64,000 bases of DNA from Wurfbainia villosa (Eukaryota > Streptophyta > Magnoliopsida > Zingiberales > Zingiberaceae): positions 99,432,753 to 99,496,752 of the forward strand of contig CM046000.1 of assembly GCA_025175895.1 (NCBI GenBank), in the 5' to 3' direction. Below the pieces are notes generated by a model, which made no database searches, was not told where the DNA came from, and saw only the letters and a list, made by a program, of their open reading frames with translations. This document shows, one piece after another, positions 21,759-32,180 of the stretch (its first letter is position 1; each line of letters opens with the position of its first letter). The position numbers and the translations under genes are program-made.

Positions 21759-23382
21759 CTAAACAACATGAAAAAACACAATCCTTAGGCACCCAAATTT
21801 TTGGACCGGTAGCATTAACTACATAACTCTTGGGAACCCATGCCTTTTTACCCTTGCTCCTAAGTGTTGATTTTCTACTAACAAGGGAGGTAAAAGCTAC
21901 TACATTTTCCTTAGGTCTATATCCTATTCTAGCCTTGTTGTAAATAGCCCTTTGGTCCCTAAGTATCATGTCTAGGTATTTTGAGCCATTTGTAAATTTT
22001 TCTAAACATGCTCTTAATTCACCTATTTCTTTTTTAAGTTCATCATTTTCATCCTTAAGTGAGCATGCATCATTACAAAAAAGTTCTACATTCCTAATTT
22101 CCTTGATTTCTACTTTCAAATCCTTAATCCTATATTTAGATTTATTTAATGCATTTTGAAGACATGCAATGGTTTTGTACAATAACTCAATCCTAGGGGA
22201 GTCTTTTACCTCATTGTCGCTAGAGGACGATTCGTCACTTGATGAGGATGATGACTCTTCACTTGAGGTATCTTCCAAGGCCACGAGTGTCACGTGTCTT
22301 GTGATGTGGCAAAGCTCCTCTTCATCGGATGAATCCTCAACGCTTTGTGTATCCCACGTTTGTGCTACCATGGCCTTCTTCTTCTTATTTTCCTTCTTTT
22401 CCTTCTTTTCCTTCTTCTTCTTTTCCTTCTCCTCCTTCTTTAGATCCAGGCAATTTGGCTTGATGTGCCCTTTCTTATTGCAACCATAGCAAGTGACATT
22501 AGGGGTAGAATTTGAACTACTAGTAGATTTATCTCTTGAGGATTGGAACATCCTCCTCACATCCTTCTTGGTGAGCTTCTTTGATCTCCCACCAAATCTC
22601 TTCACATAGTGAGCCACCTCACTAGCCGATAGCTCCTCATCGCTACTTGAAGACTCTTCCTTCGACTCGGATGATGAAGAGACTTCCTTCTTCTCCTTCT
22701 GCTTCTTCTCCTTCTTACCTACAACAAGAGCTATACCTTTTTCTTTCGAAGAAGTGTTAGATGGCTAATGTAACTCAAATTCACAAAAAAGTTCATCTAG
22801 TTTAACTAAGGAAAGGTCCCTAGAAACCTTATAAGCATATACCATTGATGCCCATAGAGTTGTTCTAGGGAAAGCTTGAAGCACATTCTTTACAAGGTCT
22901 CGGTTTTTGACCTTCTCACCTATTACGTGTAGTCCATTGACTACCTCCTTGAATCGACCATGCATTTGGCTCATGGTCTCATTGGTCTTCATGGTGAAGC
23001 TTTGGAGTTGCCCTATCAAAAGGTCTCTCTTGGCTCTTCTTGTCTCCTTTGATCCTTCATTTAATTCGATGAGCTTCTCCCAAAGCTCTTTTGCAGAGTT
23101 GAAGGGCCCGACCTTGGATAGTTGCTCCTTGGATAGACCACATTGAAGTGTGGTTGTTGCTTTTGCATTGGCTTGCACTTTCTTTGCCATCTCCCTAGTC
23201 CAATCCTTGGTTGGTATTGGCGCTCCGAATTCATTAATTGGCTTCTCGAATCCATCTACAATGCTAAATCAATTATTAATATCGTTCATAAGGTAGTATT
23301 CCATCCTACTTTTCCAATAGCCGAAGTCGTTGCCGTCGAAGAATGGAGGCCGCGTCGTACTATATCCCTCTTGAAATGTCAT
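21759..23382 (-). pseudogene. gag: gag of element B
   Basis: Starts at ATG 23380-23382 and reads MTFQEGYSTTRPPFFDG, typical of this copia gag group. Stops and breaks: TGA 23269-23271 at a Trp codon (NDINN-stop-FSI) and TAG 22763-22765. The middle part (22765-23190) contains GLSKEQLSKVGPFNSAKELWEKL, the segment deleted in A. A Ser/Glu and Lys-rich region is followed by an intact CCHC knuckle (CYGCNKKGHIKPNC) near 22440-22490, a coiled-coil-like part and IYNKARIGYRPKE. If the extra T near 21773 is disregarded, gag ends at TAG 21759-21761, the same position as the stop in A. Confidence 0.87.
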
Positions 23383-23420
23383 CGTGCTCCGGTTGATTGT
23401 TAGACCCTCCGATGCGATCT

Positions 23421-23434
23421 GGGCTCTGATACCA
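23421..23434 (-). other. tRNA-iMet primer binding site of element B
   Basis: TGGTATCAGAGCCC on the minus strand matches the initiator-Met tRNA end over 14 bases. It lies two bases from the LTR edge at 23437, confirming orientation and LTR boundary. Confidence 0.9.
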
Positions 23435-23436
23435 CT

Positions 23437-24238
23437 TGTTGAGGATCTTTGGAAGGCTAGAGGGGGTGAATAGCCTCTCTTGAATTCTACAAACAAGGTT
23501 AGCGGAAGCAAAAACAAAATACTAAAGAAAACAAGAGAAACAAATGCAAGCGCTAACAAGAACGATTTACGTGGTTCGAAAATTAAGCTCCTACTCCACG
23601 GCGATCCTTAGGGTGGATCAATCCAAGAAAATCTCCACTAAGAAAGCTTTCTCTTACAAGACACTCCTCTTCTTACAAATGATGAAGATAAAGATTAGAG
23701 AAGAGGAGGATTAAAAACACTTAGAAAGATTAAGAAAACGTGGGGAGCCTGAGAGTATGTTAGGAATGTAAGAACTAGCTTCCTCAAGCACCCCATGACC
23801 TCTTTTTATAGAGAAGAGATTGATTTTCCCATTGAGCCTCCATCAGTCGACTGATGTACAACATCAGTCGACTGCTGCTGTAGCTAACATCATCCAACGG
23901 CTTCTGACAAGCAGGATCTGCGGTCGTCACTGCCAACGAGACTCTGATAAGTCGACTGATCATAACATCAGTCGACTGATGACTCAATAAGTAGAGTGCT
24001 CCGAGCGATCACTCGACTAGAGAACCTTCTGTGCTGATGTCCACTTTTAATAGTCGACTGCTAGGGTATAGCAGTCGATTGATGGTGGATCAATCGACTG
24101 CCAAACTCTAGCAGTCGACTGATGGCCACAGAACTCAGTCATCTTCAGTCGAGTGATTGATCAATCGACTAAGACCTCACTCCAGTTGACTGATACACTC
24201 CAAGTATGACTAAATCATACTTGAAGCCAACTCCCTAG
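23437..24238 (-). mobile_element. partial 5' LTR of element B
   Basis: On the minus strand the LTR ends TCCTCAACA at 23437 and extends right. It contains exact CAGTCGACTG palindromes at 23844-23853 and 23865-23874, more near 23966 and 24112, and many degenerate ones. It is interrupted at 24238 by a solo LTR; the 13 bp at 25848-25860 continue it. The first part of U3 (about 420 bp compared with A) is missing because element C follows. Confidence 0.85.
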
Positions 24239-24436
24239 TGTTGGTGCAATCGGCCCAGGTCACGATTGACCAGAACTCGAGTTTGACTCGAGTGATGTTT
24301 TGATGTTTGACAAAGTATGTTTAACATAGGATTGACATTGATGGTGGACATTGATGTCGGTTAATATGTTGGGGAGATTGTTTATACAATCGACCCAGGT
24401 TATAATTGACTTGATGGTTGACCAGGGTTGACCATG

Positions 24437-24880
24437 TGATTATGGGAAAGTCCAAGCATGGGTCTTGGCAAGGTAAAGTCCAAGTCATGGGTACTTGGCA
24501 ATGGAAAGTCCAAGTGGGACACTTGGCATTTGGGAAAGTCCAACATGGGTTGACAATGGAAAGTCCAAGTCATGGGTACTTGGCAATGGAAAGTCCAAGT
24601 CATGGGTACTTGGCATTGAAAGTCTAAGTGGAACACTTGGCATTTGGAAAAGTCCAACATGGGCTGGCAATGGAAAGTCCAAGCTTGAGTCTTGGCATGG
24701 AAAGTCCAACATGAGTTGGCAAGGGAAAGTCCAAGCATGGGTCTTGGCAATTGAGAAGTCCAACATGTGTTGGCAAGGGAAAGTCCAAGCTTGAGTCTTG
24801 GCACTTGAAGTCCAAGGGGATTGATATTGGCGGCGTAAAGTCCAAGCGGAGTCTTGGCGGCGTAAGTCCAATGTGCCTTG
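24437..24880 (+). repeat. minisatellite of AAAGTCCAAG...CTTGGCA units
   Basis: More than ten imperfect units of about 25-35 bp, each of the form AAAGTCCAAG, a variable centre such as CATGGGT, then CTTGGCA. The centre length varies, whereas the inverted words CCAAG and CTTGG are kept. Open frames on both strands here are produced by the repeat. Confidence 0.9.
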
Positions 24881-25084
24881 GCGGTGTAGACACCGTTAGC
24901 ATGACATAACCGATGGAAGCATCTGAAGGCTAGCGCGATGGATGAACAAGTCATGGATGACTTGGAGGGATCCGAGGCGTGAGGCTGATGGAGATGGCTA
25001 GAAGGCTTAGGTCTAGGCTAAGGGTGGTCTAGCAAGTATGGGGCACCATACTTGGGTTGAAACCTCATTTTTGAGGATGCTCTG

Positions 25085-25250
25085 GCGATTCATTGCTCAA
25101 CTGAAGCGATTGGTGATGATCGGCGCCATGGATGGCGATCGCGCGATTATCGCGATGGATGCGCTCCGTAGCCGTGGCGATCGACTACGGCGTTAGCGAT
25201 CAGCTGCCAATGTTGGCGATCGGCCGATCGCCAAGAGATCCGTTGGAGTT
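25085..25250 (+). repeat. cluster of GCGATCGC-type palindromes
   Basis: Short overlapping palindromes such as GGCGCC, CCATGG, GCGATCGC, CGATCG and GGCGATCGGCCGATCGCC follow each other closely. They occupy the place where the related LTRs of D and E have CAGTCGACTG copies, between the minisatellite and the TATA box. Confidence 0.7.
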
Positions 25251-25345
25251 TTTCCAGCGTGGATCGACCCGTTGTCTCATGACAACAGTGGCATCCGAAT
25301 CGACTTATGGCGGTCGTGATGGGGCGAAAATCCAGGCCGACGAGT

Positions 25346-25351
25346 TATAAA
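25346..25351 (+). promoter_or_regulatory. TATA box of the solo LTR
   Basis: TATAAA followed by AGGCAGG, about 100 bp after the palindrome cluster, matching the spacing in the E LTR. Confidence 0.6.
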
Positions 25352-25860
25352 GGCAGGCTCGGAAGGAGGGATTTAGCAGCGATTTTCTTGGGCGAAATTG
25401 AAGGGGGAAGTTGGTGCTTTCCAGTCCTTCAAAGCTAGTTCAAGGCAATCAAAGATCAAGCAATCCAAAGTTCTTGTAAAGTTGTTTTTCCTTTACTTGC
25501 ATTGTATTTCTTACTTGTATTTGCTTGCATCTTGTAGATTATTGTTGTAATCTTTTGTACGAGGTTTCTCCACCTCCGACTTGTGTCGAGAAGGAGTATT
25601 TGTGATTAGTGAGTGCGTGTGCATCACTAGGGCTCTTTAGAGCTCGACCCGTGGAGTAGGAACCATTCGGTTCCGAACCACGTTATATGTTTGTGTTCGT
25701 GTGATTGCTTTTCGTTATTGCTTTTATTATATATATTCCGCTGCGCACTAACGTAATTGTAGACACGAACGCGATCGATTTCCATCTTCGTACGATCGAC
25801 GCTATTCACCCCCCCCCTCTAGCGGCCTCATTTTTCCCAACACCTAGACCTAGACTTAAC

Positions 25861-27141
25861 TGTAGGATCGAGTACGCCGAGAGAGGGGGGTTGAATCTCA
25901 GTGGTTAACAATTTAGACTAATTTTCTATTTTAATAAAAGTATGCAGTGGAATCTAAAGACAATTATCAATACAGGCAGATTACTTGGTTCACAACCCTG
26001 ACTGGGTTGCTACTCTAAGGCCCATAGCTCTCCCGTGAGCTACCTCGGTGGGCAATTCACTAAATACCCTCCGATTCGAGAACTCTTGACTTCGGAGGGT
26101 TTCGCTTTTTACAAATAATAGAGTTAGGTGACAAACCACCCACTCGGAGAATTAAGTATACAAGAGAAACAATAAAGTAAAGAGATTACAAGACTTTATA
26201 CCGACACTTGATAATCGTAGAGGTAGTCACAGAGTGTCGGAGAATCGTCTTGTCATGGAATCAAAGTATAGTGGACGAGCAAGTATTTTGGCAGCACTTC
26301 GACATATTTGAATTTTGATATCTAGATCTGGTTGAGCACAACTTTTATAAACTTTATCCAATCGACTGGAATGGCTTCTAGTTGACTCCACATCAGCCCG
26401 TCGATATGGAATTCGTGGTCTTCCAGTCGACTCCACATCATTCAACTCTGCATCGGGAAATTTCCCTCTTTAGTCGACTCAACCTCTTCAGTCGACTCAA
26501 GCCCTTTCCATCTGCATCGCACGATCTCCGTTTGATCACAAGTTGATCTTGCCAAATAGGTTTCCAGTCGATTGATACATCTCTAGTCGACTGGACTTCA
26601 GTCGACTCGAATTTATCCAGTCGACTGGACCCTGCAAAACAGGATTAGCACAAGATATATGAATTACGATAGCAATAGTAATACTGCTCGATCTCGACTA
26701 CTAAGTCCCACGTAGACTCTTTGTTAGACCGACGTCTAGCTTTGTTCTCCTAAAGAGGACTCGGCCTTACCTCTTCACTCGAGGCTTACCTGTCGACTAT
26801 CTGCCAGACTTACCATTCTTGATATTCGATCTGACCCACCAAGGCTTCCATCAGTTGTCCGATCTGCCTGACCCAGTTGGACCTTTTGTCGATTATCCGA
26901 TCTCCTGACCCAACCGGTCTTCATGCCAGATGTTCGGTCCACGCAACCCGTCTGGACTTCATGTCTGGTGTCCGATCCTCCTGATCTATCAAGATGTGTG
27001 CCTAGTATCCGGTCAACATGACCTACTAGGACTTCCTGTTAAGCCGGCACACTTAACACTTATAATAGTTCACAAGTGAATACTAACTCTTAATTGTGGT
27101 TCATACATCAAAATTGAGGAGTGATGCTGACTTCATCAACA
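25861..27141 (-). mobile_element. 3' LTR of element C
   Basis: 1281 bp. Contains many CAGTCGACT-type words, for example around 26350-26640 (CCAGTCGACTGG near 26616). Compared with the other LTR it retains many short words that are missing there. The boundary on the right is set by the adjacent polypurine tract at 27142-27155. Confidence 0.85.
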
Positions 27142-28329
27142 ATCTCTCCCTTTTTGATGTATGAAAACACGTCAGTTAAAATTTGGAGAATCAAATATCA
27201 ATCTCCATATTTTGACATTTATAAGAAATGAACTAACAACTTTTGTCATGCATATATTTAACCATGTATGAAATGCATAGGTTCTCAAATTTTGCATCCT
27301 CTTAACTTTATATTTATTTTTTAAAACTATATCTCTTCTGTCCCTCTTTGGCATATATCAAAATAAGGGTTAGGTTTGGCGTTTCTCAAAATTTTCCAAA
27401 AAATTTTCAAAATTTTTTAAAGTTTTTCAAAACTCCCGTTGAAAAAATTTAAAAGTTTTCAAATTTTTTAAGAAAAAATTTAAAAGTTTTCAAATTTTTT
27501 AAAGTTTTTTCAGAACTCCCCCTTAATAATTCAAAAGTTCTCAAAAATTTTCAAAATTTTTCAAAACTCCCCCTGAATAATTTAAAAGTTTTCAAATTTT
27601 TTAAAGTTTTTTAGAACTCCCCCTGAATAATTGAAAAGTTTTCAAAACTTTTCAAAACTCCCCCTGAATAATTTAAAAGTGTTCAAATTTTTTAAAGTTT
27701 TTCAGAACTCCCCCAGAATAATTCAAAAGTTTTTATATTTTTTAAAGTTTTTCAGAACTCCCCCTGAATAATTCAAAAGTTTTCAAAAAATTTCAAAACT
27801 TTTCAAAACTCCCCTGAATAATTTAAAATTTTTCAAATTTTTTAAAATTTGCAAAGTTTTTCAAAACTCTGATGCAAAAGTGATAGGTAAGAAGTCCAAG
27901 CATGAATTCCTTAATATTATATATAACTTTTGAAAATACACATCTAAAAATTGTCCTTAAAGCAAATATTCAACTCTTTACTAGCTCAAATGATATAGAA
28001 TTAATCATCAAGCTTTGCATTAGAGTTAATCACCGAAGTGATTGATTTGCTCTTATAAATCCCATTTTGGTTCATGTCGATGTACTAGATCTACATCTAG
28101 AACCAGGGGTGCAGTCCTAACATCTCACGCCCATCTTCGTGACACAATACACAAATAGGTAAACCTAAGTGTTTGTGAGATGCGAAGGCTACCTAGATCT
28201 ATAGGATCTGAAGTCTAGATTGACCTAATCTAGATTAATTTTTAATTTTCTTAAAAAATATAATATTACTTTTCAAAATAAATCGAAATGATAAGCATGA
28301 AAAAATTCCTAATCTACCAAGCATAATCC
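27142..28329 (-). other. 3' non-coding tail of element C with AT-rich tandem repeat
   Basis: Polypurine tract next to the LTR, then about 1.2 kb without coding capacity. From about 27400 to 27870 there are about eight imperfect units of roughly 60 bp. Each has AACTCCCCCTGAATAATT followed by runs of A and T with TTTCAAA words. Confidence 0.7.
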
Positions 28330-29330
28330 TAAGTGTCTTCAAAGCATACTAAATTCTGCTTCCGGAAGTGGTTTAGTGAATATGTCGGCAAGGTTTGATT
28401 TGGACTCAACATAGTTGAGTTCAATATGACCTCTTGCCACATGATCCCTTACAAAATGATGTTTAACATCAATGTGTTTAGTTCGTGAGTAATGAATTAG
28501 ATTTTTAGTTAAATTTATTTAACTTATGTTATCAACTAAAGTCTTTACTTTTTTGTAATCTAGTTCAAAGTCCTAAAGTGTGTGCATCATCCATAATAGT
28601 TGTGCAACACATTCACCTAATGCTATGGTTGCTTCCTACTAAACCAGCTTACTAAGCATGATCCTAAGCATTGACATCCTCCACTAGTTCTTTTCCTATC
28701 TAGTTTATACCCTGCATAGTCTGAGTCAGAATATCCTATTAACTCAAAATTACTAGATCTTGGGTACCACATACCTACATTAATTGTTCCTTTAATGTAC
28801 CTTAGTATTCTTTTAACATGTGTTAAATGTGACTCCTTAGCACAAGTTTGATATCTAGCACACATACTTACTGCAAATAATATGTCTAGTCTACTTGCAG
28901 TTAAGTATAGTAAACTACCTATGACACTCCTATAGTACTTTAGATCTACAGACTTTCCTTCCTTGTCTTCATTTAGGATAACATTTGTAGCCATAGGTGT
29001 TTTAATATCTTTTACATTTTCCATACCAAATTTTTTAATTAATTCTCTTGCATATTTATTTTGGTATATATAGTTACCGTCTCTTGTTTGTTTTATTTGT
29101 AGACCTAAGAAGAAGTTTAACTCACCTACTAAGCTCATTTCAAATTCTTATTCCATAAGGTTTATAAATTCTTTTTAAAAAATTTGAATTTTTTGATCCA
29201 ATGACTATATCATCTACGTATATTTGAGCAATAAAAATGTCTTTGTTTAAGGTTTTTACGAATAGTGTTGAATCAATTTGACCTTGTCTAAACCCTTTAG
29301 AACTTAAGTATGAGGATCTCTTTTATCTTA
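28330..29330 (-). pseudogene. pol: RT C-terminal part and RNase H of element C
   Basis: Minus-strand coding begins near 29310 with KGFRQGQID and the catalytic box YVDD at about 29210-29222. After a frameshift near 29140 it continues as 29138-28623, with MSLVGELNFFLGLQIKQT, YYRSVIGSLLYLTASR, GYKLDRKRTSGG. RNase H (about 28620-28340) shows HYSRTKHID and NLADIFTKPLPE with further breaks. Protease, integrase and the first half of RT are absent. Confidence 0.85.
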
Positions 29331-29956
29331 ATTAAATTTAATGAGAAATTTCAAAGTGTTTAAACTTGTGTTAGATTCAAGCTTGGTTTGAGCTAGTCAA
29401 GTAAGTTTTTTCAATATTGACTTCCAGGTCGTGGCGAGGCACATGGCCTTCTTGGTTATCGGAGCAACGACCACTTCCTAGACAAAGTCAATAAAGGAAT
29501 CAAGTACTTGATTCACTTTATATTAAGCCTTGGTCTAACTAGTTAAAGACTTAGTGAGTTAGTTTCGGTCAGTTCCACTCAACTTAGTGCACCAGGTCAT
29601 GGCAAGGCACATGGCCTTCTTGATTATTGGAGTAACGACCACTTCCTAGACATGCACTTCGAAGAGCTTTCCTAACTTACTATCAGTTCACTTGTCTTTG
29701 TACTAGGTTTTTCAAGTTTAAACTACTTTGTTTCCTATCTAGTCCATTCTAAATTAAGTAAGTAAAGTAAACTAAGACATGCAAGTGTTTAACTAAACAA
29801 GGAAACAAGCAAAGTGTTAGCTCCCCCTAAATGGTAGCTAGTTTGAGTTTTGTTCACTAAGTGAACTTGACTCTTGGAAACCCAAAATTGATTTGGTCCA
29901 ACTTGGTCGACTAAGTTAGACTTAGAAACTCATGCTTGGACTCGATTCTTAGCGTT
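29331..29956 (-). other. spacer at the pol deletion of element C
   Basis: No protease or integrase similarity is visible. A 60-bp block containing AGGCACATGGCCTTCTTG and AACGACCACTTCCTAGAC occurs twice, near 29430-29490 and 29588-29650. The left part of the stretch next to gag may be the end of gag (motif FWVSKSQVHL on the minus strand). Confidence 0.5.
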
Positions 29957-31434
29957 TTAGCTAAGTAATGACATGTATGATATATAGGTGGACTTAGCCT
30001 TATACCCAAGTCCGGATCTGTTGTACACAGCTCGTTGAGATCCAAGCATCATGTTGAGATACTTTGAACCCGAAGTGAACTTTTCCAAAGATCCAGTTAG
30101 ATCTTCTACTTGCCTTTTTAGGACTGAGTTCTCTTCCTCAAGCTTTGCAACTTGAGTTGAGTCTCTATCCTTAAATTGGCAAGTCAAAGTCTTCAAGTTA
30201 ACTTGCTCCTTAAGTACTTGGACTTCCTTAAGTAGCGAGTCGACTCGATTTTTGGACTTAGCTAACTTCCTACCTAAGTATGCAATAATATTATATAATT
30301 TATCTTCTAATGGAGAAGTTACCTCATTCGAACCTTCAGAAACGGACACGGATCCGTGGCTTCTCTCCGACTCGGAATCGAACTCATATTCGGAACTTGA
30401 CTCGACTCCGGATCGGCCATAAATGCGACAAAACTTCTCTTTGTCTCTTCCACGTCCGACTCTTCCGATGACGACTCATCCCATGTCGCCTTAAGCGCCT
30501 TCTTCTTCCTTTCCTTTTTTGGTTTTTCTTCCATTTTTAAGTTTGCACACTCCAACTTGTAGTGTCCTTTTCCGTTGCATTCGTAGTACGTCACATCTGA
30601 TCGGGATCTCAACTTGTTGTCGGTCACCTTTTTGGCATTTTTCTTTGTAAACCTCTTCTTCCGATTGAACATATTTCTTACCATATTTACAATCTCCTCT
30701 TCTCCGTTTGTTTCTAACTCCGACTCATCTTCGGACTCACTCTTCACTTTTCTTTCCTTTTTAGTTGAACCTGCCATCAAAGCTATACCATTCTCGGCTT
30801 GACCCGAGTTAGCTTGTTCGTGTAGTTAAAGTTCACAAAATAGTTCATCTTACCTAATTGTAGAGAGATCCCTAGATACCTTATAGGCATCGACAATCGA
30901 TGTCCATAAGGCATTTCTCAGGAATGCCTTAAGGGTATACCTAATTAAGTCTCTATTATCTATTTGGTGTCCTATTAAATGTAATCCATTTAATATATCT
31001 TTAATCCTAATATGAAGTTGACTAGCGTTTTCATTTTCATTCATTTTATAATTAAATAATTTATTTAAAAGCATGTCCCGTTTGGCTATCCTAGTGTCAT
31101 TTATACTCTCATGCAATTCAATTAATTTCTCCCATAATTCCTTAGAATTTTCAAATGGATCTACCCTATTGAGTTCTTCTTTGGTAAGTCCGCATTGCAA
31201 GGTGTTAAGTGCCTTGTAATCGACTTGAGCTCTCTTCTTAATATCAGGGGTCCATTTTTCCAGTTTTAACAACTCACCTGAGTCGTCTACCGGAACTATG
31301 AACCCTTTCCTAATTGAAAACCAGACTTCTATGTTGGTCTTCAGATAATACTCCATTCGCCTTTTTCAGTAGGAAAAGTCCTCTCCATTGAAGAGAGGAG
31401 GGCGAACGGTGTTGTATCCCTCTAAGTGTGACAT
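29957..31434 (-). pseudogene. gag: gag of element C
   Basis: The start ATG at 31432-31434 gives MSHLEGYNTVRPPLFNGEDFSY, then TGA at 31366-31368 where Trp is expected. It continues as MEYYLKTNIEVWFSI and GLTKEELNRVDPFENSKELWEKL (31356-30850), then 30780-30319 with a Ser/Glu-rich part and a knuckle reading YYECNGKGHYKLEC, in which the first Cys has become Tyr. The C-terminal part (30349-29957) contains a coiled-coil-like segment and AVYNRSGLGYKAKS. The stops between 30850 and 30780 and the overlap near 30330 show frame damage. Related to, but distinct from, the A/B gag. Confidence 0.85.
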
Positions 31435-31479
31435 TATTAATGAAATACTTTCTAAAAACTATATTAAATTAAATGAAAT

Positions 31480-32110
31480 AAATCTAATATGCAGAAAATG
31501 ATCCTAATATGCAGAAAATTATTTTAGTGATTTTTAAATATGCAAAAAATTAATTTAATATGCTGAAAATGAATTTAATAAATTTTAATATGCAGAAAAT
31601 GAATTTAATGAATTTTAAAATACATAAAATGACTTTAATGAATTTTAATATATAGAAAATGAATTTAATGAATTTTAATATGCAGAAAATGAATTTAATG
31701 AATTTTAATATGTAGAAAATAAATTTAATGAAATTAAAATGCAGGAAATGAATTTAATGAAATTAAATATGTAGAAAATGAATTTAATGAAATTAAAAAT
31801 ACAGAAAATGAATTTAATGAAATTTAAAATACAAAAAATGAATTTAATGAAACTTAATTATGTAGAAAATGAATTTAATGAAATTAAATATGCAGAAAAT
31901 GAATTTAATGAAATTTAAAATGCAAAAAATGAATTTAATGAAATTTAATATGCAGAAGATGAATTTAATAAAATTAAATATACAGAAAATGAATTTAATG
32001 AAATTAAATATTAATCTACTGCAATAAAAATTATTCTCATGCAATAAAAATTACTTTAAAGCAATAGAAATTATTCTAATGCAATAAAAATTATTCTATT
32101 GCTTTAAAAT
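31480..32110 (-). repeat. AT-rich minisatellite in the element C leader
   Basis: About sixteen imperfect units of roughly 30 bp with the core AGAAAATGAATTTAATGAA fill 31480-32010 between primer site and gag. They are followed by a shorter-period array of GCAATAAAAATTATTCT (32020-32110). The array lies in the transcribed 5' leader of the element. Confidence 0.88.
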
Positions 32111-32166
32111 TATTCTAAAGTAATAAAATGTTCATGATGGTGGTTTCACCAACTCGGAGCGCCCCC

Positions 32167-32178
32167 GCTCTGATACTA
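32167..32178 (-). other. primer binding site of element C
   Basis: TAGTATCAGAGC on the minus strand, one change from the initiator-Met tRNA complement, two bases from the LTR at 32181. Element E shows the same TAG start. Confidence 0.85.
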
Positions 32179-32180
32179 AT

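Larger units (their letters stand above)
17957..24238 (-). mobile_element. element B: copia element of the A family, inverted, lacking RT end and 3' LTR
   Basis: Minus-strand copy of the A family. Reading from the right it has a partial LTR (23437-24238), primer site (23421-23434), gag, protease, integrase and the first part of RT, where it breaks at 17957. Its integrase is interrupted by a solo LTR (19509-21289). Its LTR is interrupted at 24238 by another solo LTR; a further 13 bp of B's U3 (25848-25860) lie beyond it before element C begins. B and A together form an inverted repeat with their 3' ends meeting. Confidence 0.85.
24239..25842 (+). mobile_element. solo LTR (plus) in the LTR of B, TSD CCTAG
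   Basis: A 1604-bp LTR starts TGTTGGTGCAATCGGCCC and ends TTTTTCCCAACA. Perfect 5-bp repeats CCTAG flank it at 24234-24238 and 25843-25847. Its first 80 bp and its last part resemble the LTRs of D and E, but the middle of U3 differs. It contains a CCAAG...CTTGG minisatellite (24437-24880), a GCGATCGC-type palindrome cluster (25085-25250), a TATA box (25346-25351) and a poly-C tract before the end. No internal region is present. This is the most recent insertion at this spot, because its TSD is perfect and it sits in B's LTR. Confidence 0.92.

Noticed and set aside
24400..24954. Open frames of up to 184 codons on both strands
   Set aside because: Same cause: CCAAG...CTTGG minisatellite in the LTR. 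The peptides are simple repeats on both strands.
29429..29651. Duplicated 60-bp block as a possible functional site pair
   Set aside because: Only two imperfect copies at a deletion junction; more likely debris from the pol deletion.
31844..32044. 66-codon repetitive frame
   Set aside because: Pure product of the AT minisatellite in the element C leader.
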